From CAIOZW01 sp049317725 (lineage in GTDB: Bacteria > Acidobacteriota > Blastocatellia > RBC074), in contig JBMOHS010000021.1 in the NCBI GenBank assembly GCA_049317725.1, positions 1 to 33,010 of the forward strand: DNA of 33,010 bases, written 5' to 3'. This document shows positions 15,070-25,305 of this stretch, piece after piece (within the stretch, counting starts at the first letter, position 1; each line of letters starts with the position of its first letter). Below the pieces are notes generated by a model that worked only from the letters and a program-made list of their open reading frames with translations, did no database searches and was not told the origin of the DNA. The translations under genes and the position numbers were made by a program.

Positions 15070-17514
15070 ATGAGACGACACGATCGACTGGTACGAGCGA
15101 CGTTATGGGAGACCGTTCCCTATGTGCTGCTGACGTTTGTCATCTTGACAACGCTGGTCTTCGTTCAGCAGGTCGGGAGGTATTCCGAGATCGTCTTTTC
15201 GTTTGAGAGTACGGGGGAGGTCGTCTGGACGTTCATCATGACGTTGCTGCCGGGGATCGTCGTGATCACGTTACCGGTGGGGTTGGTCTTAGGAACGGTG
15301 ATGACGTGCAGTCGGCAATCGGCAGACTTGGAGTTGACCTCTGCGCAAGCGAGTGGGATTGGGCAAGTGTGGCTGGGACTTCCCTTTTTGATCCTGGGGG
15401 GGATTGGAACTGGATTGGGGCTCTATTTGACAACAGAAGTGGCCCCGCAGTCCTTGCGGGAGATGCGGTCGTTGCGTTCGAGGATCAGCCTGGAGGAGGC
15501 GAAGCGGCTGGTACGGCCGCACGTCTTCACGACCTCGTTTCCAAACAGCATCTTGTATGTGCAGGAGTTGGAAGAGCAGACTGGGGCGTGGCGAGGAGTC
15601 TTTCTGGTTCAGAAGGATCCAATGACAGGGGTCGACCGAGTGGTGACAGCCGAGCGAGGGCAGTTCCGGAGCACGGAGCGATCGGGGGGGCGCGGGACGA
15701 GGGGCGTGGTCGGGGGGATTGAGGGGGTCGAGGTCGACCTCTATCGAGGAGTGACGATCGAGACGGGTCGCAGCGTTGGGCCTGGTGGGGCCGGGGAGAC
15801 AGAAGAGGAGTCGGCGGCAGAGTTCGAGCAGGCTTCGATTCGACTGCAGGATCCGCGTGGGGGGAGAGCGACAGAGGGCCCAGGACTTTTCGCCGAGCTG
15901 ACGATGGGCGAGTTGTCACGTCGGGCCAGACTGGCGGATTCCGAGACCGACCGTCGGGCGGCACGGGTCGAGTGGCACCGTCGACTGGCCTTTCCCTTCG
16001 CCTCTCTCTTCTTGCCGGGAGCGGCATTTGCCTTGTCGGTAGCGGGGAGAAGGAGGAACACTCGCCCGCGAACGGTCGTGGCCATTCTGTTTGTGGCGTT
16101 GGGATACTATCTGCTGTTGGTGATGGGGCAGAACCTTGCCTCCCGCGGCGCGGTACCGGCGTGGTTTGGGGTGTGGGCGTCGAATCTTCTCTTCGGAGGC
16201 TACCTGTTGGGTGGGGAGCGAATACGAAGAGTCCTGGCTTCCCTGCTCCGAAGGCGTCTCCAGAGTAGCGACGAGCAGAGGCAAGATCCCCTGGAGCGTC
16301 CTCGCTGGAGGGGAGAGGTGCGGGCTCGTCTCGATCCAGAGCGGTGGTGGAGCTTGGGGAGAAGAGTTCTTGCCTTCCGGCTTCCCTTCCGGGCTCCCTG
16401 GCGATTTCCGAGTCTACTGAGCCTGATCAACTACCTGTTGGTCAGTGAGGTCGCCAAGTACTATCTGCTGGCCCTGGTGGCGCTCGTCGTGACGTCGACG
16501 ACCTTCACGCTCTTCGATCTGATCCCCGCGCTCGCGAAGAGTGGCCTGTCGGCGAAGTATGCGGCGGGGTACCTCGGGTACTTGGCGCCGCAGTTGGCCT
16601 ACTATGTCTCCCCCTTCGCCGTCTTGGTCGCCATTCTGATCGGGGGGAGTGTGCTCGCCCGCACCAACCAGTTTGTCGTGCTCTCGGCCTCTGGACTGGG
16701 GCGCTCCCGGATCATCCTGGCGGTATTGACGACGACGATTCTGCTGGGAGTGGGGCTATGGGTGCTCTCCAACCACCTCCTTCCCTACACCAATCGGGAG
16801 CAGGATCTGCGCTATCACCAGATCAAGAACAAGCAGCTCGAACAGACGACGATCGCCTTTGGACGGAAATGGGTCTTTGGCCAGAACCAGACGATCTACA
16901 GTTACCAGCGGATCGAGGAGGATCACACGTTGCTCGATGCGGAGATCTATCGGCTCTCCCCAGACCGTCGAATCTTGACCGAGCGGCTACAGTTCCGCGA
17001 GGCGGAACAGACGGGAACGCAGACGTGGCGAATTCTTGATGGAGAGACCCGGCGGATCCGGCCAGACCTCACCATTGACCATCTGCCCATTGATGGCACC
17101 GCCGCCCGTTTGACGATCGTCGATGGCGTCGACCTCTTCAAGCGGACAGTCAACCAATCAACGAAGATGAGCGCCCACGATCTGCGCCTCTATCTCGAAC
17201 AACTCAGCCGGATTGGGATCAAGAGTCGGGAGATGGAGCTCGACCTGCAGAAACGGATCGCGTTTCCCTTCTCTTGTGTCACGCTGGGGTTGCTGGCGAT
17301 TCCCTTTGCGACGACACGTCGGGCCCGCCGATCGAGCCCCTTGACGAGCGTCGCGATCGGCGTGGCCATCAGCTTGGTGCTCTGGTTGTTGATGTCGGTC
17401 TTCGAAGCGGCAGGAAAACAGGGCAGTCTTCCTGTCCTTGTGGCAGTCTGGGCACCACAAGTGCTCTTCCTGGCGATTGCCATTCTGCTGAATACGCGGG
17501 AAGGAAAGATCTAG
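15070..17514 (+). CDS. LptF-LptG fusion, LPS export permease
   Basis: An 814-residue protein that contains both inner-membrane permease halves of the LptB2FG LPS extractor. Residues 1 to about 390 are LptF-like: N-terminal membrane helices, the coupling segment QSADLELTSAQASGIGQ, a periplasmic beta domain (about 155-275) and three C-terminal helices. About 390-445 is an Arg-rich linker. Residues about 447-814 are LptG-like: NYLLVSEVAKYYLLALVAL, the coupling stretch NQFVVLSASGLGRSR, a periplasmic domain (about 595-715) and C-terminal helices. LptF and LptG are usually separate proteins of about 360 residues each. ATG at 15070; the ribosome site is poor. The preceding gap (14962-15069) is AT-rich with a T7 run. 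Converges on ahcY. Confidence 0.93.
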   Translation: MRRHDRLVRATLWETVPYVLLTFVILTTLVFVQQVGRYSEIVFSFESTGEVVWTFIMTLLPGIVVITLPVGLVLGTVMTCSRQSADLELTSAQASGIGQVWLGLPFLILGGIGTGLGLYLTTEVAPQSLREMRSLRSRISLEEAKRLVRPHVFTTSFPNSILYVQELEEQTGAWRGVFLVQKDPMTGVDRVVTAERGQFRSTERSGGRGTRGVVGGIEGVEVDLYRGVTIETGRSVGPGGAGETEEESAAEFEQASIRLQDPRGGRATEGPGLFAELTMGELSRRARLADSETDRRAARVEWHRRLAFPFASLFLPGAAFALSVAGRRRNTRPRTVVAILFVALGYYLLLVMGQNLASRGAVPAWFGVWASNLLFGGYLLGGERIRRVLASLLRRRLQSSDEQRQDPLERPRWRGEVRARLDPERWWSLGRRVLAFRLPFRAPWRFPSLLSLINYLLVSEVAKYYLLALVALVVTSTTFTLFDLIPALAKSGLSAKYAAGYLGYLAPQLAYYVSPFAVLVAILIGGSVLARTNQFVVLSASGLGRSRIILAVLTTTILLGVGLWVLSNHLLPYTNREQDLRYHQIKNKQLEQTTIAFGRKWVFGQNQTIYSYQRIEEDHTLLDAEIYRLSPDRRILTERLQFREAEQTGTQTWRILDGETRRIRPDLTIDHLPIDGTAARLTIVDGVDLFKRTVNQSTKMSAHDLRLYLEQLSRIGIKSREMELDLQKRIAFPFSCVTLGLLAIPFATTRRARRSSPLTSVAIGVAISLVLWLLMSVFEAAGKQGSLPVLVAVWAPQVLFLAIAILLNTREGKI

Positions 17515-17532
17515 CGGGGATGGGGGGAAGTC

Positions 17533-17564
17533 AGGGAGAGGCCGGTTACCATCGGCCCCTCCCT
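17533..17564. terminator. Bidirectional terminator between lptFG and ahcY
   Basis: AGGGAGAGGCCG (17533-17544) and CGGCCCCTCCCT (17553-17564) form a 12-bp GC-rich stem with one mismatch (a G-U wobble in - strand RNA) and an 8-nt loop. It fills the 61-bp gap between two convergent genes. No T-run is present. Confidence 0.6.
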
Positions 17565-17575
17565 CCAGATGAGGA

Positions 17576-18832
<1,257 letters not shown>

Positions 18833-18865
18833 GGGTAAAGGTCTCCTTCATTCCCAACCAGCGGG

Positions 18866-20017
18866 TTAAAGTCCGGCATCTGCGCGAAGGCGATCGGCTT
18901 TGTTGGTCTGCTCCCAACTGAAGGTCGCTTCGTGGCGACCAAAGTGACCATAGGCGGCGGTTTGACGGTAGATCGGGCGCCGCAGGTCGAGGGAGTCGAT
19001 GATGCCCTTGGGGGTCAGATTGAAGTTGGCGCGGATGATCTCGGCAAGCTTCTCTTCGTCGATTTTGGCGGTGCCGAAGCAGTCGACGTAAACGGAGACG
19101 GGCTCCGCGACGCCGATCGCATAGGCCAACTGGACTTGGCAACGGTTGGCCAGACCAGCCGCGACGACGTTCTTGGCAATGTAGCGGGCCATATAGCAGG
19201 CGGAGCGATCGACCTTGGTCGGATCTTTGCCGGAGAAAGCGCCGCCTCCGTGGGGAGCCGCGCCACCGTAGGTATCAACGATGATCTTTCGCCCTGTCAG
19301 CCCTGTGTCTCCCTGAGGGCCTCCGACGACGAAACGGCCAGTGGGGTTGACATAGTACTTGGTCGCACTGTCGAGCAGCTCGACTGGGACCGTCGACTTG
19401 ATCACTTGGTCGAGAATCTCTTCCCGAATCTGCTCGGTGGAGACATCCGGCCCGTGCTGAGTCGAGATGACCACCGTGTCAACTCGAACTGGGCGTGTTC
19501 CCTCGTACTCCACTGTCACTTGGCTCTTCCCATCAGGGCGAAGGTAGTCGAGAGCGCCACTGCGTCGGACGTCGGTCAGTTTGCGGACCAGTTGATGGGA
19601 GAGTTGGATCGGAAGGGGCATCAGCTCCGGGGTCTCGTTGCAGGCATATCCAAACATCAGGCCCTGATCCCCTGCCCCACCGGTGTCGACCCCCATGGCA
19701 ATGTCGGGGGATTGCGTGTTGATCGCAGAGATGACGCCACAAGTCTCCGAGTCAAATCCATACTTTGCACGGGTGTAGCCAATCTCCTTGACCGTCTCCC
19801 TGGCTAACCGGGTGTAGTCAACCGAGGCACTGGTGGTGATCTCTCCCCCGACAATGATCAGCCCGGTCATGATCATCGTCTCGCAGGCGACACGACCTGT
19901 TGGGTCTTGACGCAACACCTCGTCCAGAATCGCATCCGAGATGTTGTCGCACATCTTGTCAGGATGCCCTTCCGTCACCGATTCCGAGGTAAACAGAAAT
20001 TTCCCCGTTTGTCTCAC
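18866..20017 (-). CDS. metK: S-adenosylmethionine synthetase MetK
   Basis: A 383-residue enzyme that makes SAM from methionine and ATP, active as a cytoplasmic tetramer. It begins FLFTSESVTEGHPDKMCDNI (ATP-binding histidine and metal region) and has the signature GAGDQGLMFGYA (about 113-124) and the P-loop-like GGGAFSGKDPTKVDRS (about 256-271). The C-terminus has the normal AAYGHFGR motif. The start is a GTG at 20017, supported by AGAAGGAGAGCGG upstream. The first gene of metK-ahcY. Its 5' region may hold a promoter with an inverted repeat over the -35. No SAM riboswitch of a class I know was recognised. Confidence 0.97.
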   Translation of the reverse strand: MRQTGKFLFTSESVTEGHPDKMCDNISDAILDEVLRQDPTGRVACETMIMTGLIIVGGEITTSASVDYTRLARETVKEIGYTRAKYGFDSETCGVISAINTQSPDIAMGVDTGGAGDQGLMFGYACNETPELMPLPIQLSHQLVRKLTDVRRSGALDYLRPDGKSQVTVEYEGTRPVRVDTVVISTQHGPDVSTEQIREEILDQVIKSTVPVELLDSATKYYVNPTGRFVVGGPQGDTGLTGRKIIVDTYGGAAPHGGGAFSGKDPTKVDRSACYMARYIAKNVVAAGLANRCQVQLAYAIGVAEPVSVYVDCFGTAKIDEEKLAEIIRANFNLTPKGIIDSLDLRRPIYRQTAAYGHFGRHEATFSWEQTNKADRLRADAGL

Positions 20018-20181
20018 GTTCCGCTCTCCTTCTGGTTAGCTACTGGCTTCTGTTTGTTGACTGGAAGATCGTTCCACCTTGCAGAAATCGCTTACCGACA
20101 CCATAGAATCCTCAATCAGGTGGATTCCAAACAAGTGGGACTCCAGGATGATCTAGGGTACAGACACTAACAAAGTCGTAG

Positions 20182-20222
20182 AGAATCTCACGCTGGGTGG
20201 CTTGTGTCAAGGCTGGCGTGAG
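20182..20222 (-). promoter_or_regulatory. Candidate metK promoter flanked by an inverted repeat
   Basis: On the - strand an exact TTGACA (20210 to 20205) is followed after 17 bp by GATTCT (20187 to 20182), a weak -10. A perfect 7-bp inverted repeat, CTCACGC (20187-20193) and GCGTGAG (20216-20222), encloses the -35, so a regulator could block it. Confidence 0.3.
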
Positions 20223-20258
20223 GGTCCGGGCGAGCGGGGGGGGCACTGGCCATCTCGA

Positions 20259-20287
20259 TTGACAAAAGAGAATGAGTACCGTATAGT
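20259..20287 (+). promoter_or_regulatory. Strong sigma-70 promoter upstream of smc
   Basis: Exact TTGACA (20259-20264), a 17-bp spacer, and TATAGT (20282-20287), one base from consensus. Transcription would start near 20294, leaving a leader of about 200 nt before smc. The 475-bp gap 20018-20492 holds no protein gene; besides the promoters, its smc-side leader is rich in small stems. Confidence 0.78.
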
Positions 20288-20403
20288 GCGCCCTTTCTTG
20301 AAGAAGACGCAATGAGTTGTGGTCATGACACAGCAACTGTGGCCACGGCGTCAATCCCCTGACCCCGCGGGCATCGGCCATTCCGGACAATCCCTGTCTT
20401 GAC

Positions 20404-20421
20404 CGATTTTATAGGAAATCG
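20404..20421 (+). other. Hairpin in the smc leader
   Basis: CGATTT (20404-20409) and AAATCG (20416-20421) form a perfect 6-bp stem with a 6-nt loop, about 70 nt before the smc start. Upstream in the same leader, GACGC and GCGTC (about 20306-20310 and 20348-20352) can enclose an AGTTG/CAACT or CACAG/CTGTG stem. Confidence 0.3.
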
Positions 20422-20492
20422 ACAGCCTGCAGTCACGCCGAAACGGGGGCCGCGGTGGGTGGAGATCGTCCAAGTTATTCAACGATAAGATC

Positions 20493-23400
20493 ATGCTAAG
20501 ATTCGAGAAGTTGTTCATCCAGGGGTTCAAATCATTCTGCGACCCGACCGAGGTCATGTTTGACCAGGAAGGGATCACTGCGGTAGTCGGTCCGAATGGG
20601 TGCGGGAAGAGCAATGTGGCGGACGCGATCAGCTGGGTGATCGGGGAGCAGCGTGCGAAAGCACTGCGCGGCGGCAAGATGGAGGACGTCATCTTCCAGG
20701 GCAGCCGAAACCGCAAGCCCTCCGGGATGGCCGAGGTCATCCTGACGCTAGTCGTACGGGAGAACTTCGAGCTTCGGGGGGAGTCCCCTGCCCCGGAATC
20801 CTCGCCAGCGGCCAATTCCACGGATCAGACGACCACAGACCAACCCCTCAGCGAATCTCCGGATCAGGCTCCCAGTCAAGCGGTCGAGGAGGCTGGAGGG
20901 ACCCAGTCGGAACCAGACCCTGCTCCAACCGAAGGTGGGGGCAGCGTCGAGATCGAAGCCGGCCCGGAGCAGGCGTCAGATCAAGTCGCCTCCTCCCTGG
21001 TGCCTCTTACACACCAAGCCCCTGATGCAGGGACTAAACGGAAAGGGCGCGCGGCAGCTCCTCTGATGCCACGAAGCTTTCTGGTCGGAGAGCGGGTCAC
21101 CGTTGGCCGCCGGCTCTATCGAACTGGGGAGAGTGAGTATGAGATGAACGGGCGGCAATGCCGCCTGCGGGATGTCCAGGATCTCTTTGCGGGGACAGGG
21201 CTTGGCGGGGCCCACTACGCCATCATCGAGCAGGGCCGGATCGGACAGGTTCTCTCGGCCAAGCCGCTCGATCGTCGATCCCTCATCGAAGAAGCGGCTG
21301 GGGTCTCGAAGTTCAAGCTGCGGCAACACGCGGCCGAACTCAAATTAGAGGCCTCACGGCAGAACTTGGCCCGGGTAACCGATATCCTGCTCGAGATCGA
21401 ACGCCAACAGGGGACCCTCAAGCGCCAAGCTGCACGTGCGACGCGCTATCGTCGGCTCAAGCAAGAGTTGCGCGAACTGATGCGAGGGATCTTCGTGGTT
21501 GACTACCGGGAGACTGCCGCGACGATCACGGAACGTGAGGAGCAGCTGGCCCGGATCGAAGAAGAAGAGAAAGTCGCGATAGCCGAGCGCTGGCGGCAAG
21601 AAGCCGATCAGGCAGCCGTCTCCCTCTTGGCAAGGTCGGCCGAGAGCGCGCTGAATGAGGCACGGCAAGAGGCAGGCAGCCTCGACCTCGAGGTCGAGCG
21701 GGTCCGACAGCAGTTGACCTTCCTCCAGGAGCAGCGCCAGTCGCTCGCTGCCCGCCAGAACCAGATGTCCCATGAGCAGTCGGGGAATCAGGAGCGCCGG
21801 GCGTTTCTCGAGCAGGAGATCACCCGTTTGCGCGACGAGTTGCAAGTGGTCGAGGAGGGCATCAACCTCGAGAGCCGGCTCTTGAGTGAAGCAGAGGAGG
21901 ACCACCGGCTCCGAACGTCCCAGGATCAAGAGGTGGAGCGGGAGTTGGAGGAGGCTCGCCGGGCGACGTATGAGTCCGGGACACACCTTGAGCGGTGGCG
22001 ACAGCTCCAACGTCAATTCACCGAGTCGGTCGACCGCAGCCTCTCCCGGATCGAGGGCCTGCAAGCCGAGCGGGAGCGTGCCATCACTCAATCGTTGAGC
22101 GCGACCGAGCGCCACCAGTCCTTGGAACAGGAGAGCGGGGAGGTCGAGCTACGACATCAATTGCTGGTCGAAGAGCAAGGTCGCGTGACGGAGGAGTTGA
22201 CCGGCGTCCGGCGTCAGCAGTCGGAGCGGCAGGAGCAATGGACGTCTCTCCAGCGGAGAATTGCCGCTGATGGCCATCGACTCCAATCATTGCGCGAACT
22301 GGAGGAACGTCGGGCCTACTATTCGGAGGCAGTCCAGGTCCTCCTCACCAGACCATCAGACTCCAGAGGGTTTCAAACGCTGGGGACCCTCGCCGATTAC
22401 GTCAAGGTGGCTCCGGAATTCGAGGATTTGGTTGAGACCGCCCTGCGGGACGAACTGCAATACATCATCGTCCCGACCTTCGACGATGCAGTCGAGGCGA
22501 TCTCATTTCTCCAGGCGGAGGGAGCTGGCCGGGCAACCTTCCTCGTCATCGGCCTGCACGGTGCCGCCGCGCGGGCAGCGGGTCCTTCAGGGCCAGGTCA
22601 GACGATGTCCGACGACCTCCCGCGCCACCCGACGCTGGAGTCGGTCCTCGGCCTGCGCCCTGAGTTTGCCGACGCATTTCGGCTGGCTCTTCCCGGGCTG
22701 GCCGAGGCCTGGGTCGTCGAGAACACCGCCGAGGCGATCGGCTTGACGTTTGGGCTTGGCCTGCCCTCAAGGGGCGAGGGGGGGAATCCGCCCATACGGA
22801 TGTCCGTCTCACGAACGGGGGAACGCATCCTCGCGGGCCGGCTGATTACGGGCGGAAGTCAAGTCGAGAGCACGCTCGGCGTCCTGCAACTGAAACGGGA
22901 GATCCAAGAGATCACCGTGCGGCTCTCGGAGACGGAGCTGGAAGCGTCAGGTGTCGGAGAGGAGGTCGCCCTCCTCGAATCGCAAGCGGCAATTCTGGAA
23001 GGAGAGGCGCGACGCCTCGACGTCGAACTGCGCGAGCTCGACAAGCGAGGAGCGGTCCTTCGGGAGCAGTTGCAGCAACACGAGCGCGAACGGGAGCGGA
23101 CCGCCGCCCACATTCGGGTCGTCGAGCAGGAGATGGCGCAGGCGGAGGTGGAGCGAGGCGAGGTCGAGGGGCGACTGGCTCACGCCAGTTCCGAGCTGGC
23201 CCTCGCCGAGCAGGTGCGAGATGAGCTGGCCGCCCGGCTGACAGAGGCGCAGGAGGCGGTCGCCCTCTGTCGACGGCAAGCCGAGGACAGGTCCCAGGGC
23301 CTCTCCCAGCGTCGCGCCGAATTTGCCGCGCGTACCGAACGGCGGCGAGGTCTGCTCCAAGACCTGCGCCGCCTCGAAAACGAGACCGAACAGGTCGAGA

Positions 23401-24521
23401 CACGCCTCTCCAAACTGGAGTTCGAATTGATCGAACTTCGTGAGACGATCGAGCAGATCGGCCTCTCCCTCGAGAGCGGGAGACTGCAGGAGCAGGAACT
23501 CTCAGCACGACAGAGATCGATGTCGGAGCGCCTCGTCGAACGGACACAACAGCTCACCATGGCGCGCGAGCAACTCGAGACGATTGAGCTGACACTGCGG
23601 ACTGTTCGCGATCAGGCGGCGCAGGGGCGCGAAGCGCGGGCCGAACAGCAGATTGAGCTGGCCCGGTTGACCAGCCACCTGGAACATCTCATCCAGACTT
23701 GCCAAGCGGAACTCGGCGAGGACCTCGCCTCGATCTGTGAGCGGTTGGCGCAACTTTTGCCAGAGGAACCGCTTCCCGTCAGACATCTCTCTTCCGATGA
23801 GCCAAGCGAAGAAGGGGCCCTCGACGAGTCCGCCTCAGACAATCTCCTCTTCTGGACCATCCCGTCGGACTTTGATTTGACGGCCGCCAAGGCTCGCCTG
23901 ACGGAGGTGGCGGCGCGCATCGAGGCGCTCGGTCCCATCAACATGATGGCGCTTGATGAGCTGGCCGAGATCGAGAGCCGGTTCGATTTCCTGTCGACCC
24001 AGAAGAACGATCTCGAGCAGGCGATTCTCGACACACAAGCGGCCATTGCCGAGATCCGCAAACGCTCGAAAGAGCGGTTCCTCGACGCCTTCACCCAGAT
24101 CAACGAGAACTTCAAAGAGATGTTCCGCGAACTCTTTGGCGGTGGACACGGGGAGATGCGGTTGATCGACGAGTCGGATGTTCTCGAATCGGGCATTGAG
24201 ATTATCGCTCAGCCACCCGGGAAGCGTCTCCAAAACGTCCTGCTCCTCTCGGGGGGGGAGAAGGCCATGGCGGCCCTCTCCCTGGTGATGGCGATCTTCA
24301 AATACCGGCCCAGCCCGTTCTGCCTCCTCGACGAGGTCGACGCGCCTCTCGATGAGATGAACATTGGCCGTTTCAGCGACAAGGTGGTCGAGATGAGCCA
24401 TCAGACACAGTTCATGATCATTACGCACAGCAAGCGAACAATGGAGGCGGCGAGAACGCTCTACGGAGTCACCATGGAAGATCCTGGTGTCTCGCGTCTC
24501 CTCTCGGTCAAACTGTCATAA
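20493..24521 (+). CDS. smc: Chromosome segregation protein SMC with head-domain insertion
   Basis: A 1342-residue SMC ATPase that compacts and organises the chromosome, normally with ScpA/ScpB and loaded by ParB. The N-terminal head has Walker A GPNGCGKS (33-40). The first coiled coil runs from about 270 to 620, a hinge from about 624 to 787, and the second coil from about 790 to 1160. The C-terminal head has the signature LLSGGEKAMAALSL (about 1250-1263) and Walker B FCLLDEVDAPLDE. Usual SMC length is 1150-1200. The excess includes a Pro/Ser/Glu/Gln-rich insertion at about residues 96-198, between the strand ending VVRENFELRG and the conserved VTVGRRLYRTGESEYEMNGR. Starts with the family N-terminus at ATG 20493; the ribosome site is weak. 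A strong promoter lies 200 bp upstream. Confidence 0.96.
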   Translation: MLRFEKLFIQGFKSFCDPTEVMFDQEGITAVVGPNGCGKSNVADAISWVIGEQRAKALRGGKMEDVIFQGSRNRKPSGMAEVILTLVVRENFELRGESPAPESSPAANSTDQTTTDQPLSESPDQAPSQAVEEAGGTQSEPDPAPTEGGGSVEIEAGPEQASDQVASSLVPLTHQAPDAGTKRKGRAAAPLMPRSFLVGERVTVGRRLYRTGESEYEMNGRQCRLRDVQDLFAGTGLGGAHYAIIEQGRIGQVLSAKPLDRRSLIEEAAGVSKFKLRQHAAELKLEASRQNLARVTDILLEIERQQGTLKRQAARATRYRRLKQELRELMRGIFVVDYRETAATITEREEQLARIEEEEKVAIAERWRQEADQAAVSLLARSAESALNEARQEAGSLDLEVERVRQQLTFLQEQRQSLAARQNQMSHEQSGNQERRAFLEQEITRLRDELQVVEEGINLESRLLSEAEEDHRLRTSQDQEVERELEEARRATYESGTHLERWRQLQRQFTESVDRSLSRIEGLQAERERAITQSLSATERHQSLEQESGEVELRHQLLVEEQGRVTEELTGVRRQQSERQEQWTSLQRRIAADGHRLQSLRELEERRAYYSEAVQVLLTRPSDSRGFQTLGTLADYVKVAPEFEDLVETALRDELQYIIVPTFDDAVEAISFLQAEGAGRATFLVIGLHGAAARAAGPSGPGQTMSDDLPRHPTLESVLGLRPEFADAFRLALPGLAEAWVVENTAEAIGLTFGLGLPSRGEGGNPPIRMSVSRTGERILAGRLITGGSQVESTLGVLQLKREIQEITVRLSETELEASGVGEEVALLESQAAILEGEARRLDVELRELDKRGAVLREQLQQHERERERTAAHIRVVEQEMAQAEVERGEVEGRLAHASSELALAEQVRDELAARLTEAQEAVALCRRQAEDRSQGLSQRRAEFAARTERRRGLLQDLRRLENETEQVETRLSKLEFELIELRETIEQIGLSLESGRLQEQELSARQRSMSERLVERTQQLTMAREQLETIELTLRTVRDQAAQGREARAEQQIELARLTSHLEHLIQTCQAELGEDLASICERLAQLLPEEPLPVRHLSSDEPSEEGALDESASDNLLFWTIPSDFDLTAAKARLTEVAARIEALGPINMMALDELAEIESRFDFLSTQKNDLEQAILDTQAAIAEIRKRSKERFLDAFTQINENFKEMFRELFGGGHGEMRLIDESDVLESGIEIIAQPPGKRLQNVLLLSGGEKAMAALSLVMAIFKYRPSPFCLLDEVDAPLDEMNIGRFSDKVVEMSHQTQFMIITHSKRTMEAARTLYGVTMEDPGVSRLLSVKLS

Positions 24522-24555
24522 CGGAGTGGGGAGCGTTTGGGTTCCTCTGTCTCGC

Positions 24556-24584
24556 TTGACAAGCGACCAGGAACCCGCTAGGAT
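24556..24584 (+). promoter_or_regulatory. tRNA-Gln promoter
   Basis: Exact TTGACA (24556-24561), a 17-bp spacer, and TAGGAT (24579-24584); the predicted start falls a few bases before the tRNA at 24596. Confidence 0.8.
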
Positions 24585-24595
24585 TCATCCCTTGT

Positions 24596-24666
24596 TGGGA
24601 GGTCGTCTAATGGTAAGACTGCGGACTCTGGATCCGCCTATCGGGGTTCGACTCCCTGCCTCCCAG
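24596..24666 (+). tRNA. tRNA-Gln (anticodon CUG)
   Basis: A full cloverleaf of 71 nt. The acceptor stem TGGGAGG pairs with CCTCCCA, the D stem is GTCT/AGAC, the anticodon stem is GCGGA/TCCGC around loop CTCTGGA (24626-24632) with anticodon CTG at 24628-24630, and the T arm is CGGGG-TTCGACT-CCCTG. The discriminator is G, as usual for tRNA-Gln. The 3' CCA is not encoded. A T-rich stretch (24683-24692) follows and may end transcription. Confidence 0.95.
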
Positions 24667-24734
24667 TAACTCATCTCAACCCTTTTTGTTTTGAACCTGC
24701 TTGGTATCCTGATCACGCTCTACCCAGGGTAGTC

Positions 24735-25298
24735 ATGGGCAGGATGGACTTACCCCACCTGACAGACAGAACTATGGCAAATTCCCGAAAACAGCAATCA
24801 AGTCGATCGAAAGCGGCGCGTGGAGCCAATGCCAAGGCCCGCCAAGAGACCCGCAAGAAAAAGCCCTCCCCCCAACGAACGGTATTGCTGGTGATCGCGG
24901 CCGCCGTGGTTGTCGGGATGGCCTACTGGTGGTGGCCCTTCTCCACGGGCACTGATGGGCCTGGAGTGACGACCCCCTCCGGCTTGCGGTATGTCGATGA
25001 GGTGGTGGGCACTGGTGATTCCCCTTCTGCGGGAAAGAAGGTGCGCGTCCATTACACCGGCACGCTGACCGATGGGACAAAGTTTGACAGCTCGGTCGAC
25101 CGCGGTACCCCCTTTGAGTTCGTCATTGGCGTAAGTCAGGTGATCAAAGGTTGGGACGAAGGCGTCATGTCGATGCGGGTCGGTGGTAAACGCAAGTTGA
25201 TCATCCCACCAGCCCTGGGCTATGGCCCCTCCTCTACAGGAAAAATTCCGCCGAACTCGACCCTCAATTTCGACGTCGAGTTGCTGGGCGTCGAGTAG
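24735..25298 (+). CDS. Membrane-anchored FKBP-type peptidyl-prolyl isomerase
   Basis: A 187-residue protein that helps fold exported proteins by prolyl isomerisation. A basic cytoplasmic N-terminus (about 18-47, Arg/Lys/Ser-rich) precedes one membrane segment (about 49-69, RTVLLVIAAAVVVGMAYWWW). A single FKBP domain (about 80-187) faces the periplasm, with VRVHYTGTLTDGTKFDSS, PFEFVIGVSQVIKGWDEG and IPPALGYG, all standard active-site pocket segments. The start at 24735 is supported by AGGG 5 nt upstream; the ATGs at 24744 and 24774 are in frame and possible, and would shorten only the cytoplasmic tail. It stands alone after the tRNA. Confidence 0.92.
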   Translation: MGRMDLPHLTDRTMANSRKQQSSRSKAARGANAKARQETRKKKPSPQRTVLLVIAAAVVVGMAYWWWPFSTGTDGPGVTTPSGLRYVDEVVGTGDSPSAGKKVRVHYTGTLTDGTKFDSSVDRGTPFEFVIGVSQVIKGWDEGVMSMRVGGKRKLIIPPALGYGPSSTGKIPPNSTLNFDVELLGVE

Positions 25299-25305
25299 AT
25301 CTCAA

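Noticed and set aside
20018..20200. SAM or SAH riboswitch upstream of metK-ahcY
   Set aside because: Looked for the conserved cores of the SAM-I and SAH classes on the - strand and did not see them; only an ordinary imperfect stem near 20121-20146 is present.
24596..24666. tRNA-Gln as an integration site
   Set aside because: No repeat of the tRNA 3' end was noticed downstream in the window and the neighbouring genes are ordinary.
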